Assembly (NCBI RefSeq): GCF_009617875.1
Contig: NZ_BLAV01000001.1
Coordinates: forward strand, 4,030,001-4,094,000
Reading direction: 5' to 3'
From: Prolixibacter sp. NT017
GTDB lineage: Bacteria; Bacteroidota; Bacteroidia; Bacteroidales; Prolixibacteraceae
DNA length: 64,000 bases
Position numbers and translations under genes: made by a program. Below, in pieces: positions 25,871-34,221 of the stretch. The notes under the pieces were generated by a model, which saw only the letters and a list, made by a program, of their open reading frames with translations, did not search any database and was not told the DNA's origin. How positions within the stretch are numbered: the first letter of the stretch is position 1; every line of letters begins with the position of its first letter.

Positions 25871-26005
25871 ATGGCACGCTTAACAATGGGCAACACTTTT
25901 ATGGATCAAATGCGACATGATTTGAAAAAATCATCCTGGGGGATCACCATCATTTTGGTTGTTCTGCTCATCGCATTAACCATTCTGGTGAATATTCTTT
26001 TCTGA
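25871..26005 (+). CDS. Small predicted membrane protein, 44 residues
   Basis: ATG 25871 to TGA 26005 encodes a 44-residue peptide: a charged N-terminal part (MARLTMGNTFMDQMRHDLKK) followed by one strong transmembrane segment (WGITIILVVLLIALTILVNILF) in two overlapping pieces. It starts 12 bp after the candidate -7 element of the pectin locus and ends 39 bp before the GH105 ATG, so it would be the first cistron of the locus. A lysine-rich flank before the hydrophobic stretch suggests the N-terminus stays inside. No known family is recognised. It may be a real small membrane protein or a translated leader. Confidence 0.5.
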   Translation: MARLTMGNTFMDQMRHDLKKSSWGITIILVVLLIALTILVNILF

Positions 26006-26044
26006 AAAGAAGAGAGTAATAAGCGTATCAACTAACGAATCATT

Positions 26045-27256
26045 ATGAAACTGACGATGTTCAAGGGGAAAGTTCTGACCTTGTTTTTACTGGGACTTAC
26101 CATTACACAATGTGCGCCTTCGAAAAAGAAAGACAGTTCGTCTGACAATCGAGGGCTGAAAATGGCCGTTCGCATGGCCGATTCGGAGATAGCACACTTC
26201 CCCAATGCAGCCTCGGTTGACTTCAAACCTAAAGGGAAGTGGGACTACACCGGCGGATTGATTGCTTCGTCGATGATGAAGCTTTGGAAGGTGACCGGCG
26301 ACCAAAAGTATTTCAACTATGCGAAATCCTATGCCGACCAGTTTATTGCGGAAGATGGTACCATTAAAGGCTACAAACGAAGTGACTTTAACCTCGACCG
26401 GCTGAATTCCGGCAAGTTTTTATTCCCGCTTTACGAACAAACCCATGAGAAAAAATACAAGAAAGCCATCTTTATACTTCGTGACCAATTGAAGGACCAA
26501 CCCCGGACTCCCGAGGGTGGTTTTTGGCATAAAAAGAGGTACACCAATCAAATGTGGCTCGACGGACTCTACATGGGAGCCCCGTTCTATGCTCAATTTG
26601 CAAAAGTATTCAACCAGCCAAAAGATTTCGAAGACGTCATCAATCAATTCCTCATCGTCAATAAACATACCTACAACCCGGAAGTCGGTCTGAATTACCA
26701 CGGCTGGGATGAGAGCAAAGAGCAACGCTGGGCCAACCCGACAACAGGCTGTTCTTCTCAATTCTGGGGACGGGCAATGGGATGGTATTCGATGGCTCTC
26801 GTCGATGCACTCGATTTCATTCCGGAAGATTATCCGAACCGGGATAAACTCATCGACATTTTAAACCAGGTAGCAGCAGGAATTGCCAAATGGCAAGATC
26901 CCAAATCGGGCGTTTGGTACCAGGTACTTGACCAGGGAAACCGGGAAGGAAACTACCTCGAAGCATCGGCATCCTGCATGTTTGTTTACACCCTTCTCAA
27001 GGCTACCCGGTTGCATTACATCGATTCAAATTACAAAGCCGTAGCGGTGAAAGGCTTTGATGGAATACTGAAAAATTTCATCAGGGAAAACCAGGATGGC
27101 ACCATTAGACTGACCAATGTTTGTGCAGTGGCCGGTCTGGGTGGCCATCCGTATCGTGACGGAACCTATGAATATTATATAAAGGAACCTGTACGGGACA
27201 ATGATCCCAAAGGCGTGGGTCCCTTCATTCTTGCATGCCTTGAAATAAAAAACTAA
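26045..27256 (+). CDS. GH105-type unsaturated rhamnogalacturonyl/galacturonyl hydrolase
   Basis: A 403-residue lipoprotein (LTLFLLGLTITQC, lipobox Cys23) with an alpha6/alpha6-barrel. The catalytic Asp173 lies in NQMWLDGLYMG, matching the YteR/YesR motif, and WGRAMGWYSMALVDAL is typical of GH105 and GH88. It removes the delta-4,5-unsaturated uronic acid left at the non-reducing end by lyases such as the PL1 downstream. It is the first long gene of the locus, 16 bp before susC. A GH88 assignment is possible but less likely in this pectin context. Confidence 0.9.
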   Translation: MKLTMFKGKVLTLFLLGLTITQCAPSKKKDSSSDNRGLKMAVRMADSEIAHFPNAASVDFKPKGKWDYTGGLIASSMMKLWKVTGDQKYFNYAKSYADQFIAEDGTIKGYKRSDFNLDRLNSGKFLFPLYEQTHEKKYKKAIFILRDQLKDQPRTPEGGFWHKKRYTNQMWLDGLYMGAPFYAQFAKVFNQPKDFEDVINQFLIVNKHTYNPEVGLNYHGWDESKEQRWANPTTGCSSQFWGRAMGWYSMALVDALDFIPEDYPNRDKLIDILNQVAAGIAKWQDPKSGVWYQVLDQGNREGNYLEASASCMFVYTLLKATRLHYIDSNYKAVAVKGFDGILKNFIRENQDGTIRLTNVCAVAGLGGHPYRDGTYEYYIKEPVRDNDPKGVGPFILACLEIKN

Positions 27257-27272
27257 ATCAATTCTTATTAGT

Positions 27273-30200
27273 ATGACAGACTTTAAAAAAGAAAAACAGA
27301 AAAGCCTGCGCTGGCATATATCCCGCGTAGGAATTCTTGTGTTAGGTCTATTTTTACTGGTTGCTTCTGGTGCATACGCCCAGAATATTACCGTTACTGG
27401 TAAAGTAACCGATGCTAAATCCCATGAAAGTATTCCTGGCGCTAATGTTGTAGTAAAAGGAACGGCAAATGGAACCATCACTGATCCGGATGGAAAGTAC
27501 TCACTGAGTGTTCCAGCTAATGCTACACTCCAATTCTCTTTCATTGGCTACAAAACGCAGGAAATTCCTGTAAGCGGAAAAAAGGTCATTGATGTAAAAC
27601 TCATTACCAGCTCAACTGAGTTAGACGAGGTCGTTGCCATCGGTTACGGTACGGTGAAAAAGAAAGATATTACCGGTTCCGTCTCTTCTGTTCAGGGATC
27701 AGACCTCCAAAACATTCCGGTTGCCAGCGCAGCAGAGGCCATCAGCGGTAAATTGGCAGGTGTTCAGGTTACCTCGACAGAAGGCTCACCTGATGCAACA
27801 GTTAATATCCGCGTTCGTGGAGGCGGTTCGATCACTCAGGACAACTCTCCTCTCTTCATCGTTGACGGATTTCCGGTGAACAGCATTTCCGACATTGCTC
27901 CTTCCGACATCCAGTCAATCGATGTACTGAAAGATGCTTCTTCTACCGCTATTTATGGTTCCCGTGGTGCAAACGGTGTAATCATCATCACCACCAAAAG
28001 TGGTAAAGTTGGAAAAGTTTCGGTTTCCTATAACGCTTACATGGGATTCAGTCAAATTGAAAAAACACTGAAAACCCTTAGTCCCGAAGACTATGTTAAC
28101 TGGCAGTATGAATATGCTGTCCTTCGATACGGTGGGACCACTGCAGAGGATTTGAACTCGTACACCAAGTATTTCGGCGCTTACAAGGATATCGACCAAT
28201 ACAAAGGCCAGGTAGGTAACAACTGGCAAAAGCAGATCTTCGGCCGTATCGGTCAGACATTCCATCATGACGTGAGCATACGCGGAGGTTCCGAAAAATT
28301 CAACTATGCCTTTAACTACGCTCATGTTAACACGAAAGCGATTATGATGAATTCGGGTTTCAACCGCGACTACCTGGCCTTGAAACTGAATCATAATCCC
28401 AACAAAAAAGTTGAACTCTCCTACTCATTCCGTTATTCCGATACCAAAATCGATGGTAGCGGAACCAACGAACAAAATGAAGTTTCATCGGCAGACTCCC
28501 GCTTGAAGCATAGTGTACTCTATACACCGATTCCCTTGAAGGGACTCGCTTCAGCCTCAACCGATGAATCGGTTTACAGTTACCTGATTAACCCAATCAC
28601 AGCTACGAACGATAACGATCAGAAGAAATACCGGAAACAGTATAATATGGCCGGTAGTTTTACCTGGAAACCAATCGATAACCTCACCTTTAAATCGGCT
28701 GTTGGTTTTGATATCTATGATTACAGCCGCGATCGTTTTTACGGATTAACGACTTATTATGTATCCAACATTCCGGCAGCTGACTACCAGGGATACCCGG
28801 CAGCCATCCTGGAGAACCTGAAGCGTCAGCGCTTCCGTAATACCAACACGCTGGACTACGATTTCAAGAATTTAATCGGTGCCGATCATTCACTGAAACT
28901 CCTCGTGGGTGAAGAAACCCTGAATACCCAAAGTGTTGATTTGACCAATACCATCCAGGGCTTCCCGAAACAGTTTACGTCGTCGGATGCTTTCAAACTG
29001 ACTTCTCAGGGAATCCCCTTGTCAACCGATAATTATTACAGTCCCGATGACAAGATGCTTTCCTTCTTTGGTCGTGTGAACTACTCCTACAAAAACAAAT
29101 ACATTGCATCGGCAACCTTCCGGGCCGATGGTTCCAGTAAATTTTCCAAAGCCAACCGGTGGGGCTATTTCCCGTCAGCCGCAGTTGCCTGGAGAATTTC
29201 GCAGGAAGGTTTCATGGAGAATACCCAGTCATGGCTCGATGACCTGAAACTGCGTTTCAGCTATGGTACGGCCGGAAACAACAACATTCCTTCGGGGCAA
29301 ATGGTACAATCGTATGCTTCAAATCAAAGTTCCTGGATTGATGGCGTGCTGAGCTACTGGTCACCCTCGAAAACCATGGCCAATCCCGACCTGAAATGGG
29401 AAACCACCTATACCCGGAATATTGGTTTGGATTTTGCCCTGTTTGACAGTCGTTTGAACGGATCGTTCGAGACTTACCTGAACACAACCAAAGACCTGTT
29501 GATTCAATTTCCGGTAGCCGGTACCGGGTATGATTATCAGTACCGGAATATGGGTGAAACGCAGAACAAGGGTTTGGAACTCTCCCTGAACTGGGTGGCG
29601 CTGAACAAGAAAAACTATGGTCTGAATTTCAACTTCAACATCAGTTTCAACCGGAGTAAAATCAAATCACTCGGCGTTATGAACGATTTTGGTGCCTCTT
29701 CCGGATGGGCCTCTACCGACATTGGCGACGACTACTGGATTGCCGTAGGTGGATCGGTTGGGAAGATGTATGGCTATGTATCCGACGGTCGCTATCAGGT
29801 GTCTGACTTCTCAGGCTATGATGCAACAACCGGAACCTGGACATTAAAAGATGGTGTGGTTGATGACTCCGAGGTAGTGGGTACACTGGCTCCGGGTGTA
29901 ATGAAACTGAAAAATCTGACCCAGGGTGATAATGTTGTCAACGCGAATGACCGTACCATCATTGGGGATGCCAATCCGAAACACACCGGTGGTTTTACCC
30001 TGAACGGACGTCTTTACAACTTCGACCTTTCAGCCGTATTCAACTGGAGTTACGGGAATAACATCTACAATGCCAATAAAATTGAGTACACCACATCTAC
30101 GCAGCGTTACCAGTACCGCAATATGATTGACATCATGGCGGACGGCAAACGCTGGACCAACATTGATAAGTCGACCGGAGAGCAGGTAACCGACCCGTCG

Positions 30201-30530
30201 ACCCTCGAAAGTATGAATGCCAATACCTCCATGTGGTCTCCCTACATGAAGCAATTTGTATTCAGTAGTTGGGCAGTGGAAGATGGTTCATTCCTTCGTC
30301 TGAGCACCCTGACCTTGGGTTACACGCTGCCTTCCAGCCTGACAAACAGACTAAAAATCAACAGCCTGAGATTTTACGCAACCGGTTATAATGTCTTCCT
30401 GTTGACCAATTACTCAGGATTTGACCCTGAAGTTTCAACCCGTCGTAAAACTCCGCTCACTCCCGGTGTCGATTACTCTGCATACCCGAGAAGCCGGCAA
30501 ATCGTATTTGGTTTGAATCTTAATTTTTAA
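27273..30530 (+). CDS. SusC-like TonB-dependent oligosaccharide transporter
   Basis: A 1085-residue outer-membrane porter. It has a signal peptide ending at GAYA-QN (about residue 33), a carboxypeptidase-D-like plug extension (VTGKVTDAKSHESIPGANVV to about residue 115), a TonB-box-like LDEVVAIGYGTVKKK, the plug with NPLFIVDGF and IYGSRGANGVIIITTK, and a long beta-barrel ending in RQIVFGLNLNF, the aromatic C-terminus of outer-membrane barrels. It forms a pedal-bin complex with the SusD protein 20 bp downstream and takes up pectin oligosaccharides using TonB energy. Length is normal. Confidence 0.97.
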   Translation: MTDFKKEKQKSLRWHISRVGILVLGLFLLVASGAYAQNITVTGKVTDAKSHESIPGANVVVKGTANGTITDPDGKYSLSVPANATLQFSFIGYKTQEIPVSGKKVIDVKLITSSTELDEVVAIGYGTVKKKDITGSVSSVQGSDLQNIPVASAAEAISGKLAGVQVTSTEGSPDATVNIRVRGGGSITQDNSPLFIVDGFPVNSISDIAPSDIQSIDVLKDASSTAIYGSRGANGVIIITTKSGKVGKVSVSYNAYMGFSQIEKTLKTLSPEDYVNWQYEYAVLRYGGTTAEDLNSYTKYFGAYKDIDQYKGQVGNNWQKQIFGRIGQTFHHDVSIRGGSEKFNYAFNYAHVNTKAIMMNSGFNRDYLALKLNHNPNKKVELSYSFRYSDTKIDGSGTNEQNEVSSADSRLKHSVLYTPIPLKGLASASTDESVYSYLINPITATNDNDQKKYRKQYNMAGSFTWKPIDNLTFKSAVGFDIYDYSRDRFYGLTTYYVSNIPAADYQGYPAAILENLKRQRFRNTNTLDYDFKNLIGADHSLKLLVGEETLNTQSVDLTNTIQGFPKQFTSSDAFKLTSQGIPLSTDNYYSPDDKMLSFFGRVNYSYKNKYIASATFRADGSSKFSKANRWGYFPSAAVAWRISQEGFMENTQSWLDDLKLRFSYGTAGNNNIPSGQMVQSYASNQSSWIDGVLSYWSPSKTMANPDLKWETTYTRNIGLDFALFDSRLNGSFETYLNTTKDLLIQFPVAGTGYDYQYRNMGETQNKGLELSLNWVALNKKNYGLNFNFNISFNRSKIKSLGVMNDFGASSGWASTDIGDDYWIAVGGSVGKMYGYVSDGRYQVSDFSGYDATTGTWTLKDGVVDDSEVVGTLAPGVMKLKNLTQGDNVVNANDRTIIGDANPKHTGGFTLNGRLYNFDLSAVFNWSYGNNIYNANKIEYTTSTQRYQYRNMIDIMADGKRWTNIDKSTGEQVTDPSTLESMNANTSMWSPYMKQFVFSSWAVEDGSFLRLSTLTLGYTLPSSLTNRLKINSLRFYATGYNVFLLTNYSGFDPEVSTRRKTPLTPGVDYSAYPRSRQIVFGLNLNF

Positions 30531-30550
30531 TCCGACTCATGACATTGAAT

Positions 30551-32341
30551 ATGAAAAATTTAATATATATCATAGCCATCTTTTTTGCAGGCGCGGTAAC
30601 CTCCTGTAGCAAGGACTACCTCGATGCGCCTACAAAATCCTCACTGGATGAATCCGTCATCTTCGCAAATGTCGACCTGGCAAAAAGTGCGGTAGACGGA
30701 ATCAAAATCGATTTTGGGGAAACCAACTCCTACCGTGGCCGGTTCCTGCCCTGGTACGGCATGAATACGGATATTGAATGGTACAACAACTCAGATAAAT
30801 ATCCTGACGGAAAGGCCGACCTGTGTGTTTATGCAGCAACTCCGACCAACAGTCAGATGAATGATACAAAAAATGCCTGGGCCAAAATGTATGAAGGGAT
30901 TGAACGGGCCAACATGTGTATCAAAGGGATCAGGGCTTATGGAAATCCACAGCCCGGAAACGATATGGGACAACTGCTGGGTGAAGCACTGACCCTGCGG
31001 GCTGTTTACTATTCCGACCTGGTGAAAGCCTGGGGTGATGTTCCGGCACGTTTTGAACCCATCACCACGGCAACCCTCTACTTACCCAGAGTCAGCCGTG
31101 ATTCCATCCTGAAGCATCTGATCGCCGACCTGGGCGAAGCAGAAACCCTGGTGGCATGGCCGAATGCGACTAGTGCAACCAGCGATGTGGAGCACATCAA
31201 CAAAGCCTTTGTAAAAGGTTTCCGGGCGCGTCTCTGCATGGAAGCAGCAGGTTATTACGAACATGCTGATGGTTCGGTTGGTCGCAGTTCCGACCCGGAC
31301 TTATCGGTCGATAAAATGTATCCCATCGCCCTACAGGAATGCCAGGATGTGATCAACAGCGGAACCTGCCAACTGGAGCCTTCTTTTGAAACCGTTTTCA
31401 AAAAGAATTGCCAGGATAATATCAACGCGGGTGGCGAATCGTTGTGGGAGATTCCGTTTGCCGACGGTCGTGGCCGCATGCTCTTCACCTTTGCTGTTCC
31501 ACACAAGAGTGTTGACCAGTTTACCAGTCAGGCTCGAGGCGGACAGGCCGGCCCCCTTCCATACATGTACTATGATTACAATTCCCAGGATACCCGTCGG
31601 GATGTAAGCTGTGTTCCTTATTACTGGGGAGTAGCCAACAAAGAGGGTATTGCTCAGCAGGAGCCCTCAGGAATCGACACCTGGTACTTCGGAAAATACC
31701 GCTACGAGTGGATGAACCGAATCGTCACCTCAACCAACGACGATGGGGTCAACAAAATCTACATGCGTTATGCTGAAGTTGTTCTGATGGCTGCTGAGGC
31801 CGCCAACGAATTAGATGGTCCTTCAGCTGCTGCACCCTACCTGAAAATGATTCGTGAACGTGCATTTCCGGAAAGTGACTGGTCAACCGAGGTGGATGAT
31901 TACATCAATAACCTGACGACGAAGGAGACCATGTTTAATGCCATCGTAAAAGAGAATAAACTGGAGTTCTGTGGTGAAATGCTGCGAAAAGAACAACTGA
32001 TTCGCTGGAATCTGCTTAAAACGGAGTTGGATTCGGCAAAAATAAAAATGAACGAGCTCGCCAACCGGACCGGTGAATATGCTGATGTTCCTTCGAAACT
32101 CTATTACGGTTACGAATCTGACGGCGTTACGCTCAAAATGTACGGTCTGAATCGAGGTGAAACGGCTGATAAATCATCTGATTATGCTTACAGCACCACC
32201 TGGGCTGACCCGACCCAATTGACCGATACCAAGATAAACTCCATCTATGCCCAGGATCCGGATCAATATCAATTCTGGCCCATCTGGCAGGTATTTATCG
32301 ATGCCAGCAACGGACAATTGAAAAACGAGTATGCTTACTAA
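30551..32341 (+). CDS. SusD-like surface glycan-binding lipoprotein
   Basis: A 596-residue outer-membrane lipoprotein with lipobox VTSC in MKNLIYIIAIFFAGAVTSC, then the usual SusD opening KDYLDAPTKSSL. It is rich in helices (tetratricopeptide-like) with the C-terminal signature YMRYAEVVLMAAEAANEL and MIRERAFP near residue 420-440. ATG 30551 is preferred; an in-frame ATG 30539 would add four residues. It caps the SusC channel and binds oligosaccharides. It overlaps the open frame of the next gene by 11 bp if that gene's upstream start is used. Confidence 0.95.
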   Translation: MKNLIYIIAIFFAGAVTSCSKDYLDAPTKSSLDESVIFANVDLAKSAVDGIKIDFGETNSYRGRFLPWYGMNTDIEWYNNSDKYPDGKADLCVYAATPTNSQMNDTKNAWAKMYEGIERANMCIKGIRAYGNPQPGNDMGQLLGEALTLRAVYYSDLVKAWGDVPARFEPITTATLYLPRVSRDSILKHLIADLGEAETLVAWPNATSATSDVEHINKAFVKGFRARLCMEAAGYYEHADGSVGRSSDPDLSVDKMYPIALQECQDVINSGTCQLEPSFETVFKKNCQDNINAGGESLWEIPFADGRGRMLFTFAVPHKSVDQFTSQARGGQAGPLPYMYYDYNSQDTRRDVSCVPYYWGVANKEGIAQQEPSGIDTWYFGKYRYEWMNRIVTSTNDDGVNKIYMRYAEVVLMAAEAANELDGPSAAAPYLKMIRERAFPESDWSTEVDDYINNLTTKETMFNAIVKENKLEFCGEMLRKEQLIRWNLLKTELDSAKIKMNELANRTGEYADVPSKLYYGYESDGVTLKMYGLNRGETADKSSDYAYSTTWADPTQLTDTKINSIYAQDPDQYQFWPIWQVFIDASNGQLKNEYAY

Positions 32342-32354
32342 TAATTTGAACTTT

Positions 32355-33947
32355 ATGAAAAACAAGTATATCACATTAGCACTTATCTTCGGATTGTTGT
32401 CCACGATCTTCATGTCGTGTCAGGATAACATTCCGGCGGTAATCGATCAGTTGACATTTGAGCGGGTATTTACTCCTCTTAATCTTCAGGTAAAAGTCCG
32501 GGATAAAACAACCGCTGAAATCAGTTGGGACGAGCGCGGTGACGCATCATCCTATATTCTTCAAGTCAGTCAGGACAGTCTGGATTTTAGCGATATTGTG
32601 GAGACGGATACGATTACCTCTTCCGATAATCCCTACAGTGTCGATTTGATTGGTAACCTGCGTTACTCTGTCAGGATGGTGGGTATCAGCGACAGTCTGT
32701 CCAATTCCAAATGGAGCGATGGGGTGACTTTTAAAACCCTGCCGGAGAATATCTTCTATGCAGTAGCCGATACAGATATTCATGCAACCAGCGCTACATT
32801 AAGGTGGCCGGCCAAAAGCAAAGTGACTGACCTGGTGGTAAATCCGGGTGATACAAAAGTTTCGCTAACCGCTCAGGAGATCGCCAATGGTGCAGCTACC
32901 ATTTCAGGACTGACAGGAAGAACCACCTACACCGTTAAACTCTATAAGGATACGATCGTTCGTGGTACAGCTTCATTTACGACTTATGTCGATGTAGCCA
33001 ACGCTACACCTGTCCATCCAGGCGACGACCTGGCAACCGTTATTGCCAATGCCGGTTCCGGTGATGTACTGGCCCTCTATCCGGGTGATTATTCAGCTTC
33101 TGCCGGTAATATTACCATCGATAAGTCGATAACCATTGTAGGGGTTTACCCATTTAATAAGCCACTTCTCCACAACCAGTTTGTTATCGCCGACGGGGCA
33201 CAGGATGTTGTGCTGGAAGCACTTGATATGAATGGTGCGTATACCGATGCAACTGACATGCCTGTTACGCTCGATGAGCCGGTTCAATACAACACCACCG
33301 ATTTTGCCACATTAGGTACACTGACCCTGAGAAATGTAACGGTTGACACCTATAATAAATCGTTCATTTCGGATGGAGGCTCTCAGTTTGAAACATCCTC
33401 CATCCTGGTTGACAACTGCGTGGTCAGTAATGTATACAACAGCGGCGGTGATTTCATCGATTCCCGTAAATCGTTTATCCAAAATCTGACGGTTACCAAC
33501 AGTACATTCAACAACTGTGCTACGGTGAATACACGTGATTTCATCCGTATGGACGGAGGAACCAAGGGCAATTCTTATGATGACGGAACGAACACTCCGG
33601 TTATCGTGGTCAGCCACTGTACATTATACGACGTAATGAACAGCAGCTCCTCAACTAAACGGATGTTCTATGTGCGTTGGTCGATGAACGAAATCACGTC
33701 AAGCCATAACATCCTGTCGGATATGGGTAACTCAGTTTACTCCAATCAATCGGCGACTACACAACCTGTTTGCGACTATAACAACTATTTCAATGCCGAC
33801 GGATATATTTCAGGCGATAACCTGAGTGATAACTCAAACACGTACACTACTGAAGATCCTGGTTTTAAAAATCCGGCGACCGGAGACTTTACCATCAGTA
33901 ATCCAGCATTGATTGATAATCAGGTCGGCGATCCGCGTTGGTATTAG
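32355..33947 (+). CDS. SusE-position surface lipoprotein with FN3-like and beta-helix domains (DUF4957/DUF5123 type)
   Basis: A 530-residue lipoprotein (MKNKYITLALIFGLLSTIFM, then the lipobox cysteine). Residues about 35-210 contain two fibronectin-III-like folds (AEISWDERGDASSYILQVSQ, ATISGLTGRTTYTVKLY). Residues 215-530 resemble the right-handed beta-helix of pectate lyase-like proteins (DUF4957 then DUF5123), with GDVLALYPGDYSASAGNITI and DYNNYFNADGYI. Such proteins follow SusD in pectin loci and may bind polygalacturonate or act as a lyase. No lyase catalytic residues can be identified here, so binding is favoured. ATG 32355 is chosen because the signal peptide begins there; ATG 32331 is upstream in frame. 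Confidence 0.8.
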   Translation: MKNKYITLALIFGLLSTIFMSCQDNIPAVIDQLTFERVFTPLNLQVKVRDKTTAEISWDERGDASSYILQVSQDSLDFSDIVETDTITSSDNPYSVDLIGNLRYSVRMVGISDSLSNSKWSDGVTFKTLPENIFYAVADTDIHATSATLRWPAKSKVTDLVVNPGDTKVSLTAQEIANGAATISGLTGRTTYTVKLYKDTIVRGTASFTTYVDVANATPVHPGDDLATVIANAGSGDVLALYPGDYSASAGNITIDKSITIVGVYPFNKPLLHNQFVIADGAQDVVLEALDMNGAYTDATDMPVTLDEPVQYNTTDFATLGTLTLRNVTVDTYNKSFISDGGSQFETSSILVDNCVVSNVYNSGGDFIDSRKSFIQNLTVTNSTFNNCATVNTRDFIRMDGGTKGNSYDDGTNTPVIVVSHCTLYDVMNSSSSTKRMFYVRWSMNEITSSHNILSDMGNSVYSNQSATTQPVCDYNNYFNADGYISGDNLSDNSNTYTTEDPGFKNPATGDFTISNPALIDNQVGDPRWY

Positions 33948-34013
33948 ACCTGCGGAACTCCAATCCGAATCATGGATTTACCTCTCTTTGAGTAATCCAG
34001 GATAAATGCTGTA

Positions 34014-34070
34014 ATGAGATAAAACCGAAGCTCCTGTACATGTCCCATGTACAGGGCTTCGGAATCTCAT
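34014..34070 (+). other. Long intercistronic hairpin inside the pectin operon
   Basis: ATGAGAT (34014-34020), CCGAAGC (34025-34031) and CCTGTACATG (34033-34042) pair with CATGTACAGG (34046-34055), GCTTCGG (34056-34062) and ATCTCAT (34064-34070). The result is a 24-bp stem with two small bulges and a 3-nt TCC loop. No T-tract follows, so it is not a simple terminator. It lies in the 274-bp gap between the SusE-position gene and the pectate lyase gene. It is a good candidate for an mRNA-stability or processing element that makes the uptake genes more abundant than the enzyme genes. Confidence 0.85.
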
Positions 34071-34221
34071 CACACACCTGACAAACAAAGCCAATTCGAG
34101 CAATACAGATGCTCCGGCTTCCAGGTGAATAAGATGTTCAACCATCTCTTTTCAATGCATTGCAGTGGCTCTTATTTCGGAACATGAAGGCTCTGCCACT
34201 GAAATGAGGCAAATGATACAA

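Noticed and set aside
27273..32341. Possible transposon-borne origin of the pectin locus
   Set aside because: No transposase, integrase, IS end or attachment-site duplication was found next to the locus; tRNA genes are not at its borders.
32355..33947. Calling the SusE-position protein an active pectate lyase
   Set aside because: It has a beta-helix-like region, but no lyase catalytic arginine/lysine motif could be identified, so a binding or uncharacterised role was kept.
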